From: JBBTCJ01 sp038043285 | Lineage (GTDB): Bacteria > Planctomycetota > Phycisphaerae > UBA1845 | Assembly: GCA_038043285.1 (NCBI GenBank) | Contig: JBBTCJ010000013.1 | Coordinates: 1-64,000 of the forward strand | Length of the DNA stretch: 64,000 bases | Direction: 5' to 3' | Shown: piece after piece, positions 24,800 to 33,026 of the stretch | Layout of the letters: each line of letters begins with the position of its first letter | Position numbering within the stretch: the first letter of the stretch is position 1 | Position numbers and translations under genes: made by a program | The notes under the pieces: model-generated | The model's database searches: none | Told to the model about the DNA's origin: nothing | The model's input: only the letters and a program-made list of their open reading frames with translations

Positions 24800-24904
24800 A
24801 CAACGTCGGGTCGCGGCACGGATTGGACGGCATCGGGTCGGTTCCGCTCGCCGCCGGAACGCAGCACTCCGCTGCCCAAGGTGCTCAACAGGTTTGTGGA
24901 TTTT

Positions 24905-26173
24905 TCACGTGCGATGTTCGTCAGAGACATGGTCGAGCAGGCGCAGCCGGAGCATGTTCAGCGCCCACTTGGCGGCGCGATCGCGGATTTCGACGCGGGA
25001 GAGGTGTTCGCCCATCAGGAACCGTCGAACTTGGACACCCGCGGCGCCAGCCAGGGCGACGTACACCAAGCCGACCGGTCTTTCCGGGGGAGTGCCACCG
25101 GTCGGCCCGGCAATGCCGGTAATGGCGAGCGCAAAATCGACGCCACCCGCAGACCGGCAACCCACCGCCATCGCGCGGGCGACCTCCTCGCTGACGGCCC
25201 CATGCCGGACAATCAGATCCGGATCAACGCCCAGGAGTTCGACCTTGGCCTGGTTGCTGTAGGCAACGTAGCCGCGAAGGAAATAGGCGCTGCTGCCGGG
25301 AATGTCGGTCAGCCTCCGAGCCAGCAACCCACCGGTGCAGGATTCCGCGGCGGCGACGGTCTTCCCCTGTTCGATCAGCAACGCGGCCACTGTCGATTCG
25401 AGCGATTCGTCGCCGGCGCCGAAGACCAAGTGCCCGAGCCGGCGACGAATCTCGGCGGCATCCTGGTTCAGCAACGCGTCGGCAGACAGAGCGTCCGCGC
25501 CACGAGCGACAATGCGAACGCCGAGCAAGGCATTCGAGGCCGTCGTTCCGACAGATGGGTTTCGCCCGCGGGCCATGAGGTCGGCCAGGATTTCGCCGAG
25601 CTTGGCCTCGCTGATCCCGAAACAGGAAAGTCGAGCGAAGCGAATGCAGGCGGACTGACCGGCCGCCGCAAGCTGCGGGGCAACGTGGCTCTCGAACATC
25701 GCCCGCATCTCCGAGGGCACGCCGGGGAGAGCGTACAGTCGGGCCTGTCCAACGCGACAACGGAACCCCGGAGCTGTTCCGCACGAGTTGGGAAGCAGGT
25801 CGGCCCCGGTGGGGAGTAAGGCCTGGCGACGATTGGACTCGGACATCTGCCGCTGCCAACGGTCGAAGAAGCCCTGGATTTGTCGCAGAGCTTCCGAGCT
25901 TTCGTGCAGGCCCAGGCCCAGCGCCTCGGCGACGCCTTCACGCGTGAGATCATCGGCGGTCGGTCCGAGTCCGCCGGTTAGGATGATGAGTTCGCCATCG
26001 GAGAATGCTCCGCGAACGACTGCGGCGACGGCGGGTCGGTCGTCGCCGACGGTGTGGTGGGCGCGAGTTGCGATGCCGACGGCAGCCAACTGCCGCGAAA
26101 GCCAGGCGGAGTTGGAATCCACCTGTTGGCCGGTGACGAGTTCGTCGCCGATGCTGATGATGACCGCGTTCAC
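24905..26173 (-). CDS. cinA: CinA family protein (competence/damage-inducible; nicotinamide-nucleotide amidase domain)
   Basis: A 422-aa two-domain CinA. The N-terminal molybdopterin-binding-like domain begins AVIISIGDELVTGQQVDSNS and contains LTGGLGPTADDLTREGVAEA and YALPGVPSEM. The C-terminal domain (about residues 260-420) with AAAESCTGGLLARRLTDIPG and ALAITGIAGPTGGTPP is the NMN amidohydrolase (PncC) domain. The protein salvages NMN and cleaves aberrant nucleotides in the cytoplasm. GTG 26173 is chosen because CinA proteins start directly at the IISIGDEL strand; a longer frame to 26275 lacks similarity. 159 bases after queF, 275 before nuoI. Confidence 0.93.
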   Translation of the reverse strand: MNAVIISIGDELVTGQQVDSNSAWLSRQLAAVGIATRAHHTVGDDRPAVAAVVRGAFSDGELIILTGGLGPTADDLTREGVAEALGLGLHESSEALRQIQGFFDRWQRQMSESNRRQALLPTGADLLPNSCGTAPGFRCRVGQARLYALPGVPSEMRAMFESHVAPQLAAAGQSACIRFARLSCFGISEAKLGEILADLMARGRNPSVGTTASNALLGVRIVARGADALSADALLNQDAAEIRRRLGHLVFGAGDESLESTVAALLIEQGKTVAAAESCTGGLLARRLTDIPGSSAYFLRGYVAYSNQAKVELLGVDPDLIVRHGAVSEEVARAMAVGCRSAGGVDFALAITGIAGPTGGTPPERPVGLVYVALAGAAGVQVRRFLMGEHLSRVEIRDRAAKWALNMLRLRLLDHVSDEHRT

Positions 26174-26332
26174 GAAGGGAGAACGTATCGCGGAACGGCG
26201 GGAGTGCAAATGAACCGCGCGACAGCCGCCCGAGACTCGTGCGAGGCTGCGGTCTAGCCGCCCCAAGCCGGGCATGACGGTTCCACGTCCGTAGCGCGAG
26301 CAGACGCGGACAGGCCTGGGAGGATCAGGAGA

Positions 26333-26680
26333 TCAGTTGGGGCGGCAACCGTGTTCGACGGTGACGACCGTGTGAATCCCACCGCGAGTGCTCCATCGCG
26401 ACTCGATCTGCATCCACTTCGGGTCGCAGGCGGACGCCAGGTCATTCAGGATCACATTGGTCAGGTCTTCATAGAAGATGCCGCGATCGCGGAACGCCTG
26501 CAGATACAGCTTGAGACTCTTAAGCTCAACGCAGGACTTTCCGGCCACGTATCGAATGGTCATCGCAGCAAAGTCCGGCTGGCCGGTCTTGGGACAGAGG
26601 CTGGTGAACTCCTGTACGACGTGCTCGATCAGGTAGTCGCGGTGCGGATGAGGGTTGGGGAAGGTTTCCAATATTGACAA
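26333..26680 (-). CDS. queF: NADPH-dependent 7-cyano-7-deazaguanine reductase QueF
   Basis: A 115-aa type I QueF that reduces preQ0 to preQ1 in queuosine biosynthesis. The catalytic cysteine is in FTSLCPKTGQPDFA near residue 30, and the QueF NADPH/substrate region CVELKSLKLYLQAFRDRGIF follows. A conserved acidic pair and the C-terminal GGIHTVVTVEHG complete the fold. The start is TTG 26680, with AGGAG eight bases before it; GTG 26689 is an alternative but would have AGGA directly adjoining. It stands alone among unrelated genes, so the other queuosine genes must lie elsewhere. Confidence 0.93.
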   Translation of the reverse strand: MSILETFPNPHPHRDYLIEHVVQEFTSLCPKTGQPDFAAMTIRYVAGKSCVELKSLKLYLQAFRDRGIFYEDLTNVILNDLASACDPKWMQIESRWSTRGGIHTVVTVEHGCRPN

Positions 26681-26750
26681 CGGCAGCACTCCTGACTCGC
26701 TGGCCGCGACGTGGCGGCGTGAACGTGCGAATCATGGCTGGTGGGCGACC

Positions 26751-27305
26751 TCAACGCAACCGGCTCGAGCGTCGCGGTCGTCGGGCAGCCTTGCCTGGCG
26801 CGGGTTCGCGGGCTGCGGCGACGAATCCGTCAAGATCCTGAAACTCCCACAGCTCCCGCGGCACATCCGCCCCGCCGTCGTCGATGACCCGGGCGCCGAA
26901 CCGGTCAACGACGAATCGGGCAGCAAACCGATCGCACATCGACTCCTTCTGTCGGGTGTTCCGCCGCGAAAGCTTCACAAGCAGATGATACAGTTCGTGC
27001 ATGAAAATAAAGACCACCAACTCGTAGGGATTGTGGAGTCGAAGCAAATACGTAGGGCGGAACCAGCGTCGCCCGACGGCCTGCACTTTGCCGAGGTTGC
27101 TGGCCATATCATAGGGATACCTCAGGTGGCTTCCCAGGTTGATGAAGATGCGGCGATCGGCGTAGAAGCACGTTCCGGAGAAATCCGCCCCGCGGCTGTA
27201 GCGGACGCGTACGGTGACGGCACCGACCGGCCAACCCTGCATCCCGTCGCGGAGGAGGCGCGCGAGGCGTTCACCGTCAAGGTGCGTCGAGTTGGCGAAG
27301 TCCAT
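26751..27305 (-). CDS. Putative zinc-dependent protease or SprT-like protein
   Basis: A protein of about 184 aa, no firm family. The clear feature is the zincin motif HELYH in FIFMHELYHLLVKLSRRN, followed about 20 residues later by KESMCDRFAARFV, which could give the third metal ligand (Glu). N-terminal to it is a beta-rich segment with FADRRIFINLGSHLRYPYDM. The arrangement resembles SprT/WLM-type or other minimal zincins. The C-terminal 30 residues are basic and low in complexity. The start is uncertain: ATG 27305 is taken here, with in-frame ATGs at 27359 and 27386 possible. It lies between xerD and queF with no functional link visible. Confidence 0.6.
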   Translation of the reverse strand: MDFANSTHLDGERLARLLRDGMQGWPVGAVTVRVRYSRGADFSGTCFYADRRIFINLGSHLRYPYDMASNLGKVQAVGRRWFRPTYLLRLHNPYELVVFIFMHELYHLLVKLSRRNTRQKESMCDRFAARFVVDRFGARVIDDGGADVPRELWEFQDLDGFVAAAREPAPGKAARRPRRSSRLR

Positions 27306-27432
27306 GGAGTTCAACGTCGCTCTCCATACCACGGCGGGGACGACGGAATCTGAGCGCATGGGTTCGTTCCGCCTAGGCGTCCCCAACGTCCCTGTCGAGG
27401 CATTTTGTGTGCTCAGCTTATTCTAGGCAGAC

Positions 27433-28356
27433 CTATGGTCTGGGGTGGAATCGCCGGTGGACCTGTTTCAGCTGGGCTTCATCGACGTGCGTATACACTT
27501 GAGTTGTGGTGACGCTGGCGTGGCCCAAAAGCTCCTGGACGATACGGAGATCGGCCCCGCCGCCCAGCAGATGGGTCGCAAAACAGTGTCGCAGCGTGTG
27601 CGGGGAGAGGGGACTTTCGATTTCGGCCAGAATCGCGTACTTGCGGACCAGGCGCCAGATGTTGGTTCGGTCGAGCGGTCGGCCGGTGCGTGAAAGGAAC
27701 AATGCGGAAGATTCACGCTCGCCGAGCAGGCGCGGTCGGAGGATTTCGAGGTAGTGTTCAACGGCCTCGATCGCGGTTCGGCCCACGGGGATGATCCGCT
27801 CCTTGCGTCCTTTTCCGATGCAACGGACGTAGCCGAGCCGAAGGTTGATTTGATCGAGCGTCAGATCCACGACCTCACTGACGCGCATGCCGGTGGCGTA
27901 GAGCAGTTCGAGCACGGCCTTGTCGCGAAGGTGGAACTCGTCACGCGGATCGGGAGCGGAAAGCAGGGCCTCTACCTGGGCGTAGCGGACGGTCTTGGGG
28001 ATGGTCCGCCAGCGGCGGGTGGATTCGATGAGGGAGGCGACGTCGCGGCAAAGGACACGCTCGGCGAACAGGTGCCGCAGGAAGACTTTGATCGAGGCGA
28101 GGTGCCGGGCGATGGAGGAAAGCGCCAGGCCGCGAGTCTGCAATTCGATGAGATGCCGCTGGACGTCGTCGATGGCGATCTCCGACGGCGCAACGTCGGC
28201 GGCGATGAGGGAATCCCAGAACTCGGTGAGGTCGCGCTGGTAGGCGGTGACCGTGGCGCCGGAAAGCCCGCATTCAACGAACAGATAATCGAGAAACCGC
28301 TTGATGGGCGGCGCAGGCAAGGCGGGTTTCGCGGCGGGCAACGAGGCAACAAGCAT
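27433..28356 (-). CDS. xerD: Site-specific tyrosine recombinase XerD-like
   Basis: A 307-aa tyrosine recombinase of XerC/XerD size. The N-terminal SAM-like domain (KRFLDYLFVECGLSGATVTA) is followed by the catalytic domain with Arg in ATGMRVSEVVDL, Lys in GKGRKERIIP, HTLRHCFATHLL (His-x-x-Arg), LGHASVTTTQ and nucleophile Tyr in VYTHV. It resolves chromosome dimers at dif. GC content and neighbours are those of the chromosome, so this reads as a host Xer protein, not a phage integrase, although a tRNA gene is 400 bases away. Start ATG 28356; a longer frame to 28527 crosses the palindrome at 28397 and lacks similarity. Confidence 0.9.
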   Translation of the reverse strand: MLVASLPAAKPALPAPPIKRFLDYLFVECGLSGATVTAYQRDLTEFWDSLIAADVAPSEIAIDDVQRHLIELQTRGLALSSIARHLASIKVFLRHLFAERVLCRDVASLIESTRRWRTIPKTVRYAQVEALLSAPDPRDEFHLRDKAVLELLYATGMRVSEVVDLTLDQINLRLGYVRCIGKGRKERIIPVGRTAIEAVEHYLEILRPRLLGERESSALFLSRTGRPLDRTNIWRLVRKYAILAEIESPLSPHTLRHCFATHLLGGGADLRIVQELLGHASVTTTQVYTHVDEAQLKQVHRRFHPRP

Positions 28357-28396
28357 CGTCGGAGACTCCGGTTTTGGCCTGCTTCTTCGGGGGACT

Positions 28397-28421
28397 ATAA
28401 GTGCCACAACATGGCACTTAT
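28397..28421. promoter_or_regulatory. Perfect 10-bp inverted repeat upstream of xerD (operator-like)
   Basis: ATAAGTGCCA (28397-28406) and TGGCACTTAT (28412-28421) are exact inverted repeats around a 5-nt CAACA centre. The centre of symmetry lies about 53 bp upstream of the xerD ATG. Size and symmetry fit a dimeric repressor site; it is AT-richer than its surroundings. It is not dif-like. Confidence 0.5.
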
Positions 28422-28674
28422 ACCCGCATCGCGTACTCCAGCGGCTCGCGTCGCGGCTGACAAGCCCATTGTATCCACAACGCGGCGGCGTTGAAAGCAC
28501 GGCGACGCCCTCCCGGTCGCCGCGCAAGGTCCGAAAACATGTTCAAACTGAGCAACGCAGCAGGGCGCAATATCTGCGTCTGATAGCCTTGCGCCTTCCC
28601 AAGCCCGATGGCACTGCGCGGCGTCCGATTCCCGCGTAGCCCTCGGACCCCGTTCGCCGGCCGAGTGTCCGGCG

Positions 28675-28703
28675 TTGACCGACACCGATTTCTCCATGAG
28701 AAT
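28675..28703 (+). promoter_or_regulatory. Candidate promoter for tRNA-Leu
   Basis: TTGACC (28675-28680), 17-bp spacer, GAGAAT (28698-28703). The -35 matches 5 of 6 and the -10 only 4 of 6. It would start transcription about 50 bases before the tRNA. Weak, but the only reasonable candidate in the region. Confidence 0.35.
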
Positions 28704-28758
28704 GCCCCGCTCGGCGCTGGTCGCACCGCCAGGGGCAGATCCTCGGCGGCCGCGCAGG

Positions 28759-28842
28759 CCGGAGTGGCGGAACTGGCAGACGCGCGGGTTTCAAAAACCC
28801 GTCCTGGTAACAGGGTGTGGGTTCGAGTCCCTCCTCCGGCAG
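28759..28842 (+). tRNA. tRNA-Leu (anticodon CAA)
   Basis: An 84-nt class II tRNA. Acceptor stem GCCGGAG (28759-28765) pairs with CTCCGGC (28835-28841), then discriminator A. The anticodon stem CGGGT/ACCCG encloses the loop TTCAAAA, giving CAA, which reads UUG. A variable arm (CCTGGTAACAGG) and the TPsiC arm GTGGGTTCGAGTCCCTC are present. CCA is not encoded. It is the only plus-strand gene in the right four fifths of the window and ends 17 bases from the 3' end of gmhB on the opposite strand. Confidence 0.97.
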
Positions 28843-28859
28843 TGGTTCGCGGCGGGCAG

Positions 28860-29765
28860 TTATCGGAAGCGGTCGATCGCAAAGGCGCTCAACGACGCAA
28901 GCTGAAAGAAGCAAGCCAGCGCCAGTCGTGCGCCTGCGGCGTCGTTGCGATCGCCGAGCAGGGCCCCGATTCCCCAGACGCCCGCGACAACCGCGAACAT
29001 CTGCAACAACGCCGCGAACAAACGGAGCAGCGAAAAATCATGCTGGCGCGTCCGCCGCGTCGCGCGATCGAGGTGCTGGGCGACGTCTCGGAGCGTCTGG
29101 GCGATCTCGACATCGCCCAAGCCCGACATCCCGGGCAATGGGCGGGGAACGGGGCGTGATTGCGTCGCTTCATCGGATGCACCGCTTGGTTCCACGTCCG
29201 TCGATGGATTCTCCGACAACAGCAGGTCAGAAGCCTCCGCAAGGGTCGACGCCGTGCGGTTCGGAACCGCGCCGAGCGTGGTCGTTTTCGCTCGCCCGTT
29301 GGCGAGCAGGATCGTTCGACATCCGGCTTGGGTTCCGGCCTCCACGTCGCTGAGGGAGTCCCCGATCATCCACGAGGCGGAGAGGTCAATGTCATGTTCA
29401 CGGGACGCCTGCACCAGCATTCCCGGCGCCGGTTTGCGCAGGTCGCTGTCGCGACGATAGGCCTCGACTTTGGCCTCGGGACCGAACAGAAAAGGGCAGT
29501 AGTACGCCGCGTCCAGCCTCGCCCCGTATTGCTCCAGCAGCTCGACGAGTCGATCGTGCACGCTCCACAGTTGTCTTTCGGTGAGCAACCCGCGGGCGAC
29601 ACCCGATTGGTTGGACACGACGACGACCAGAAAACCGCCGCGGTGGAGCCGTCGAATTGCGTCCGCGGCGCCGGGCAGCAATCGAACTTCGCTCGGATCG
29701 GCCAGGTATCCGGAGTTCTCAATGATCGTTCCATCCCGATCGAGGAAGACAGCCGGCTTCTTCAT
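28860..29765 (-). CDS. gmhB: D,D-heptose 1,7-bisphosphate phosphatase (GmhB) with C-terminal membrane extension
   Basis: A 301-aa HAD phosphatase. Residues 1-175 match GmhB: FLDRDGTIIENSGYL (nucleophile and acid Asp), VVVVSNQSGVARGL (motif II Ser/Asn), a Cys in the zinc-loop region, KPAPGM (motif III Lys) and MIGDSLSDVEAG (motif IV). It removes the C7 phosphate in ADP-heptose synthesis for LPS. GmhB normally ends near residue 190. Here a Ser/Pro-rich linker leads to about 85 more residues with two hydrophobic helices (LLRLFAALLQMFAVVAGVWG and LALACFFQLASLSAFAI), so the enzyme looks tethered to the inner membrane. The ATG overlaps the upstream stop by 4 bases. Confidence 0.88.
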   Translation of the reverse strand: MKKPAVFLDRDGTIIENSGYLADPSEVRLLPGAADAIRRLHRGGFLVVVVSNQSGVARGLLTERQLWSVHDRLVELLEQYGARLDAAYYCPFLFGPEAKVEAYRRDSDLRKPAPGMLVQASREHDIDLSASWMIGDSLSDVEAGTQAGCRTILLANGRAKTTTLGAVPNRTASTLAEASDLLLSENPSTDVEPSGASDEATQSRPVPRPLPGMSGLGDVEIAQTLRDVAQHLDRATRRTRQHDFSLLRLFAALLQMFAVVAGVWGIGALLGDRNDAAGARLALACFFQLASLSAFAIDRFR

Positions 29766-30745
29766 CGTCGCCGATCCGTTTGCGCAAGTTCCTCGACCAC
29801 CGCTTGCCGAAAGAGGGGCAGCAGGATCTCATGCTGTCCGACAACCTCGTATCCCCTTCCAGGCGTGACCGGCCTGGTGAGCACGTTCTGACGAGGCCGG
29901 TAATGACGGATCATGTCGAAATTGGCCGTGGTCATCGCATCGAGGTTCGCGCCCAGATTCCGCGCCACCGAAACCGCCTTGAGAAAGACCTCGGGCAAGA
30001 CGACGGCTGACCCCACGTTGAGCCAAACGCCGCCGACGCCGGATGAGTCGGTCGCGCCGAGGTCCGACACCACGTCGCAAATCAGCCGGAAATCGTGCAG
30101 CGTCGCCGCCCCCAGCGACGCCCCGTCCGCGCGCGACGAAGCGTGGACCGTGTCGGTCCCCACGGCGACGTGCACGCACGCGGGAATCTTCGCCTCCCAC
30201 GCGGCCGCGAATACACTGTGCGCCTTGTGCTGCGAGGTGCGATCAACAATGAGCCTGCCGACCGCGGCTCCCAACCCGATCTGGTTTTTTTGCGCAGAAT
30301 CAACCGCATCGTCGAAGAAGGCCATGGTCTCCGCAACCATGCCGAACGTTCCGTCGCGGATGGTCTGGGCGACCTCCTCGCTGGTCTGGCCAAGGGTCGC
30401 AATCTCCAGGTCGTGGATCGCGCAGGCACCGTTGCAGGCGATGGCCTTTACGATCCCGCGGCGGATCAGGTCGATGAGAATCGGTCCGCACCCGACCTTG
30501 ATGAGGTGTGCGCCGAAGGCGACGACCACCGGCCGCTGATGCTGCGCGGCGGCGGCGACGGCCGAAACGATCTTGCGGAATGCCGACGCGCCGAGGTGTT
30601 GTGGAAAGGAGTTCAACAGTTCCGCCGCCGAAGCGCCAGGCTCTGGAAGCAGGGCAAACTCAGCCAATGACGACTTGTGATGGCGCTCTCCGACGCCGTA
30701 GGTCCGAAGTCCACGAAGATCGATCGGCTTATATTCCCGCGGCAT
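29762..30745 (-). CDS. Conserved protein of unknown function, possible deoxyhypusine synthase-like Rossmann fold
   Basis: A 327-aa cytoplasmic protein. I recognise the family only as a conserved one often loosely annotated as deoxyhypusine synthase-like. Conserved-looking stretches: VVVAFGAHLIKVGCGPILID, IACNGACAIHDLEIATLGQT and GVGGVWLNVGSAVVLPEVFL, each suggesting nucleotide-binding loops after beta strands. True deoxyhypusine synthase acts on eIF5A, absent in bacteria, and the catalytic Lys motif is not evident. The gene overlaps gmhB by ATGA and follows lpxK after 6 bases, so a role in nucleotide-sugar or lipid A/heptose metabolism is the best contextual guess. The function is unknown. 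Confidence 0.75.
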   Translation of the reverse strand: MPREYKPIDLRGLRTYGVGERHHKSSLAEFALLPEPGASAAELLNSFPQHLGASAFRKIVSAVAAAAQHQRPVVVAFGAHLIKVGCGPILIDLIRRGIVKAIACNGACAIHDLEIATLGQTSEEVAQTIRDGTFGMVAETMAFFDDAVDSAQKNQIGLGAAVGRLIVDRTSQHKAHSVFAAAWEAKIPACVHVAVGTDTVHASSRADGASLGAATLHDFRLICDVVSDLGATDSSGVGGVWLNVGSAVVLPEVFLKAVSVARNLGANLDAMTTANFDMIRHYRPRQNVLTRPVTPGRGYEVVGQHEILLPLFRQAVVEELAQTDRRR

Positions 30746-30751
30746 CGCCGT

Positions 30752-31804
30752 TCAACTCGTCTTCAGCATGCGCCCCAACACCGCATCCAGCATTGTACCG
30801 CCGTCGCCCTCGAAGTCGATTGACACCCGGACGACCATGAATCGCCGGGAATCAACCTCCGGCATGCGGGCTAGCTTAACCGCGTCCTTCTCGGTGGTCA
30901 CAACCAAGTCATGGGCTGGCCATCCGGCCTCGCAACACAGTCGCCGCGCGTCGCGCACCGTATAAGCATGATGGTCGGGTCGCCGGTACTCGGCGACAAC
31001 GAGCGCGCCCAGATCGACAACCGTCCTGCGGAAGGCCGCCGGGTTCGCAATTCCGGCGCACAAGACCACCCGCTGGCCGCGCAATGCCGCCTGCGATTCC
31101 TCCCCCGCCAGCGTCGTCACCCCGGCTGCTCGATGCCGACAGCGAAGGATGGTCGCCTGCGGAGCATGTCGCCGCACCCTCCGCTCGACGTCCTCGCAGA
31201 CCGCGCCGTCGACCTGATCGCAGCGGGTGAGAATAACGACACCCGCTCTGCCCAGCGAGGTCATTGGTTCACGAAGCAGGCCTCGCGGCAGGAGCGATCC
31301 GTGGCCCAATGGGCAGGTCGCGTCGATCAACACCATGTCCAGATCGCGGGCCAGGCGGCGATGCTGAAATCCGTCGTCAAGCACGATCGCATCTGCGCCC
31401 AGTACGGTCACCGCGCGATGAGCACCGCGCGCGCGATCGGCATCCGCCACGTATCGCACGTCGGGAACGCGTCGGCGGATCAAGCGCTCCTCATCATTGG
31501 CGTCACCGGATGGCGACTTATATCCTCGAGCCACGACTGCGGGTCGGTACCCCAGGCGCGCGAGGCGTAAGAGGATATCGATGACCATCGGCGTCTTGCC
31601 CGTTCCACCGACGGTGAGGTTGCCGACGCTCACCACGGGAACGCCGACGCGGAGCACGCCCTCGCCTCGATCGAAGCGACGATTGCGCGCCGCGACGGCC
31701 GCGGCGTAGCCAAGCTCGGCGATGCGGAACATGCCGCGAATCGGCCAGGACCAGGGTCCGGTCCGCCCGGCCGCAATCCGTCGAAACAGCGAGGATTCGT
31801 CCAT
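30752..31804 (-). CDS. lpxK: Tetraacyldisaccharide 4'-kinase LpxK
   Basis: A 350-aa lipid A pathway kinase that phosphorylates the 4' position of the disaccharide precursor at the inner membrane. An N-terminal hydrophobic segment precedes the P-loop VSVGNLTVGGTGKTP near residue 60. Further family landmarks are VVARGYKS, ADAIVLDDGFQHRRLARDLD and LLPRGLLREP. TTEKDAVKL lies near the C-terminus. Its presence shows an LPS-type outer membrane. ATG 31804 is chosen; the frame continues upstream to 32080 through the MEMO gene but without similarity. It starts 7 bases after the MEMO stop, in one unit with the downstream two genes. Confidence 0.95.
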   Translation of the reverse strand: MDESSLFRRIAAGRTGPWSWPIRGMFRIAELGYAAAVAARNRRFDRGEGVLRVGVPVVSVGNLTVGGTGKTPMVIDILLRLARLGYRPAVVARGYKSPSGDANDEERLIRRRVPDVRYVADADRARGAHRAVTVLGADAIVLDDGFQHRRLARDLDMVLIDATCPLGHGSLLPRGLLREPMTSLGRAGVVILTRCDQVDGAVCEDVERRVRRHAPQATILRCRHRAAGVTTLAGEESQAALRGQRVVLCAGIANPAAFRRTVVDLGALVVAEYRRPDHHAYTVRDARRLCCEAGWPAHDLVVTTEKDAVKLARMPEVDSRRFMVVRVSIDFEGDGGTMLDAVLGRMLKTS

Positions 31805-31811
31805 TTTCGGA

Positions 31812-33026
31812 TCAGGCCGGGTAGACCAATGCCGCGCAAGTGACACAGGTCTGCGTCGGCTCGTCGACAGCTTGGGTGTAGCGAAGCATACGTCCGGGGA
31901 CGCCCGCGAGCATGCTCGCCAGCACGAACATGCACCCCGCGCTGCACACACGGGTCGTGTTGCCATTCTCCGCCACCGCGGCGCGAAAGCCCTCCGGATC
32001 GGCCCTCTCCAGGAACGAAATCGCCCGCCGGTCGCGGGCTTCGACCTCGCCCAGGAAGTCTTCGTCAAGCGGACGGTCATCTCCGAAGGCGGCTCCGACG
32101 TGGCTCAGGTCGGCGCCGGCGATCAACAGGGTTTCGCCCGATGATTCCGAAACGACTTCGGTGAGTGCTCTTGCAAACGCAAGCAGATCGACGCCGCGAC
32201 CATCGCAAGGGGCGATTCCTGTCGGACCACACGGGTCCGGACAGAGAACCGGGACAATGGCGACGCCGCCCGCGCCGAACAGGAACTGCAACCATACAAC
32301 CTGCAACTCAATCGAGTGCTCGCCTACGTGATCCAGCTCAAAACCGCGCATGGGCCCGCAGCGTTGCTCGAGTCGGGCAAGAAAATCGCGATCGACCCGG
32401 GCGAACCCCAGCGGCGTCTCGAAATCATTGCCCGTGGCGACGACCGAGGTGGCCCGGCCGAAGTGATTCGTTCCCAGGATCACGATGCGCGTCGGCGCGG
32501 GCCGATCCCGAAGTTGAGCGTACGCCGCGACATAGCATGGCCGGCCGCGCGGGTAGTCGAGGTGCGGCGCGACCAGCCCGGTCACTCGCCGCGCGGCGGT
32601 CGACGCCGCCACGTCGGTCAACATGCCCCGAAAAGGCTCCCCCGAATCGTCGACAATCCCCGACGAGGCCGCGCTGGGCATGTGGCGGACGCCCTCGGCG
32701 CGGTAAGCGTCAAGCATGGCCTCGTATCCCGTGTCGAACGTCGGACCATCCAAAAACATCGCGTCATCGAGGTGCGCGATCATGCGATCGACGGTCTCAA
32801 GATTGAGCAAACGTCCAAACTCCATCTCACATTCCCGGCGGATTTCCTCGCGGGTCCGCGTTCCGTCCATGCGGGCCAGAATCTGCAAGGCTGCGGGGGA
32901 AAGGCTCAACACCACCGGCGAGAGCCGCGAGCGATCGCGCAATCCGATCTGCATTCCGTCTCCGTCGGAGATGCGGAAGGCCTCGACGGGCCGCAGTCTA
33001 GGCTTGAAATCGGAGGAACGAACCAT
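31812..33026 (-). CDS. MEMO-family protein (AmmeMemoRadiSam system protein B) with N-terminal PqqD-like domain
   Basis: A 404-aa protein. Residues about 30-100 (RLSPVVLSLSPAALQILARM then DGTRTREEIRRECEMEFGRL) fit the PqqD/coiled winged-helix peptide-binding fold. Residues about 145-404 are MEMO: LVAPHLDYPRG, ILGTNHFGR, GEHSIELQ, IAGADLSHVGAAFGDDRPLD and the NTTRVCSAGC region, with the His/Asp/Cys residues expected for metal binding. MEMO proteins are related to ring-opening dioxygenases and occur with an AMMECR1 protein and a radical-SAM enzyme; neither partner is here. PqqD domains deliver peptides to radical-SAM enzymes, so the fusion hints at peptide modification. First gene of the lpxK unit. 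Confidence 0.88.
   Translation of the reverse strand: MVRSSDFKPRLRPVEAFRISDGDGMQIGLRDRSRLSPVVLSLSPAALQILARMDGTRTREEIRRECEMEFGRLLNLETVDRMIAHLDDAMFLDGPTFDTGYEAMLDAYRAEGVRHMPSAASSGIVDDSGEPFRGMLTDVAASTAARRVTGLVAPHLDYPRGRPCYVAAYAQLRDRPAPTRIVILGTNHFGRATSVVATGNDFETPLGFARVDRDFLARLEQRCGPMRGFELDHVGEHSIELQVVWLQFLFGAGGVAIVPVLCPDPCGPTGIAPCDGRGVDLLAFARALTEVVSESSGETLLIAGADLSHVGAAFGDDRPLDEDFLGEVEARDRRAISFLERADPEGFRAAVAENGNTTRVCSAGCMFVLASMLAGVPGRMLRYTQAVDEPTQTCVTCAALVYPA

Larger units (their letters stand above)
28357..28758. other. Non-coding region between xerD and tRNA-Leu
   Basis: About 400 bases between two divergent genes (xerD to the left, tRNA-Leu to the right). It contains a perfect inverted repeat 41 bases from the xerD start and a plausible tRNA promoter, both listed separately. 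Nothing else supportable is seen; open frames here are short and Arg/Pro-rich. Confidence 0.6.

Noticed and set aside
27433..28842. Tyrosine recombinase close to a tRNA gene, suggesting an integrated island
   Set aside because: The recombinase has XerD size and motifs, no repeated tRNA 3' end or foreign cargo is seen, and flanking genes are housekeeping.
29762..30745. Firm annotation as deoxyhypusine synthase
   Set aside because: Similarity is only general, the bacterial substrate is absent and the catalytic lysine motif is not evident.
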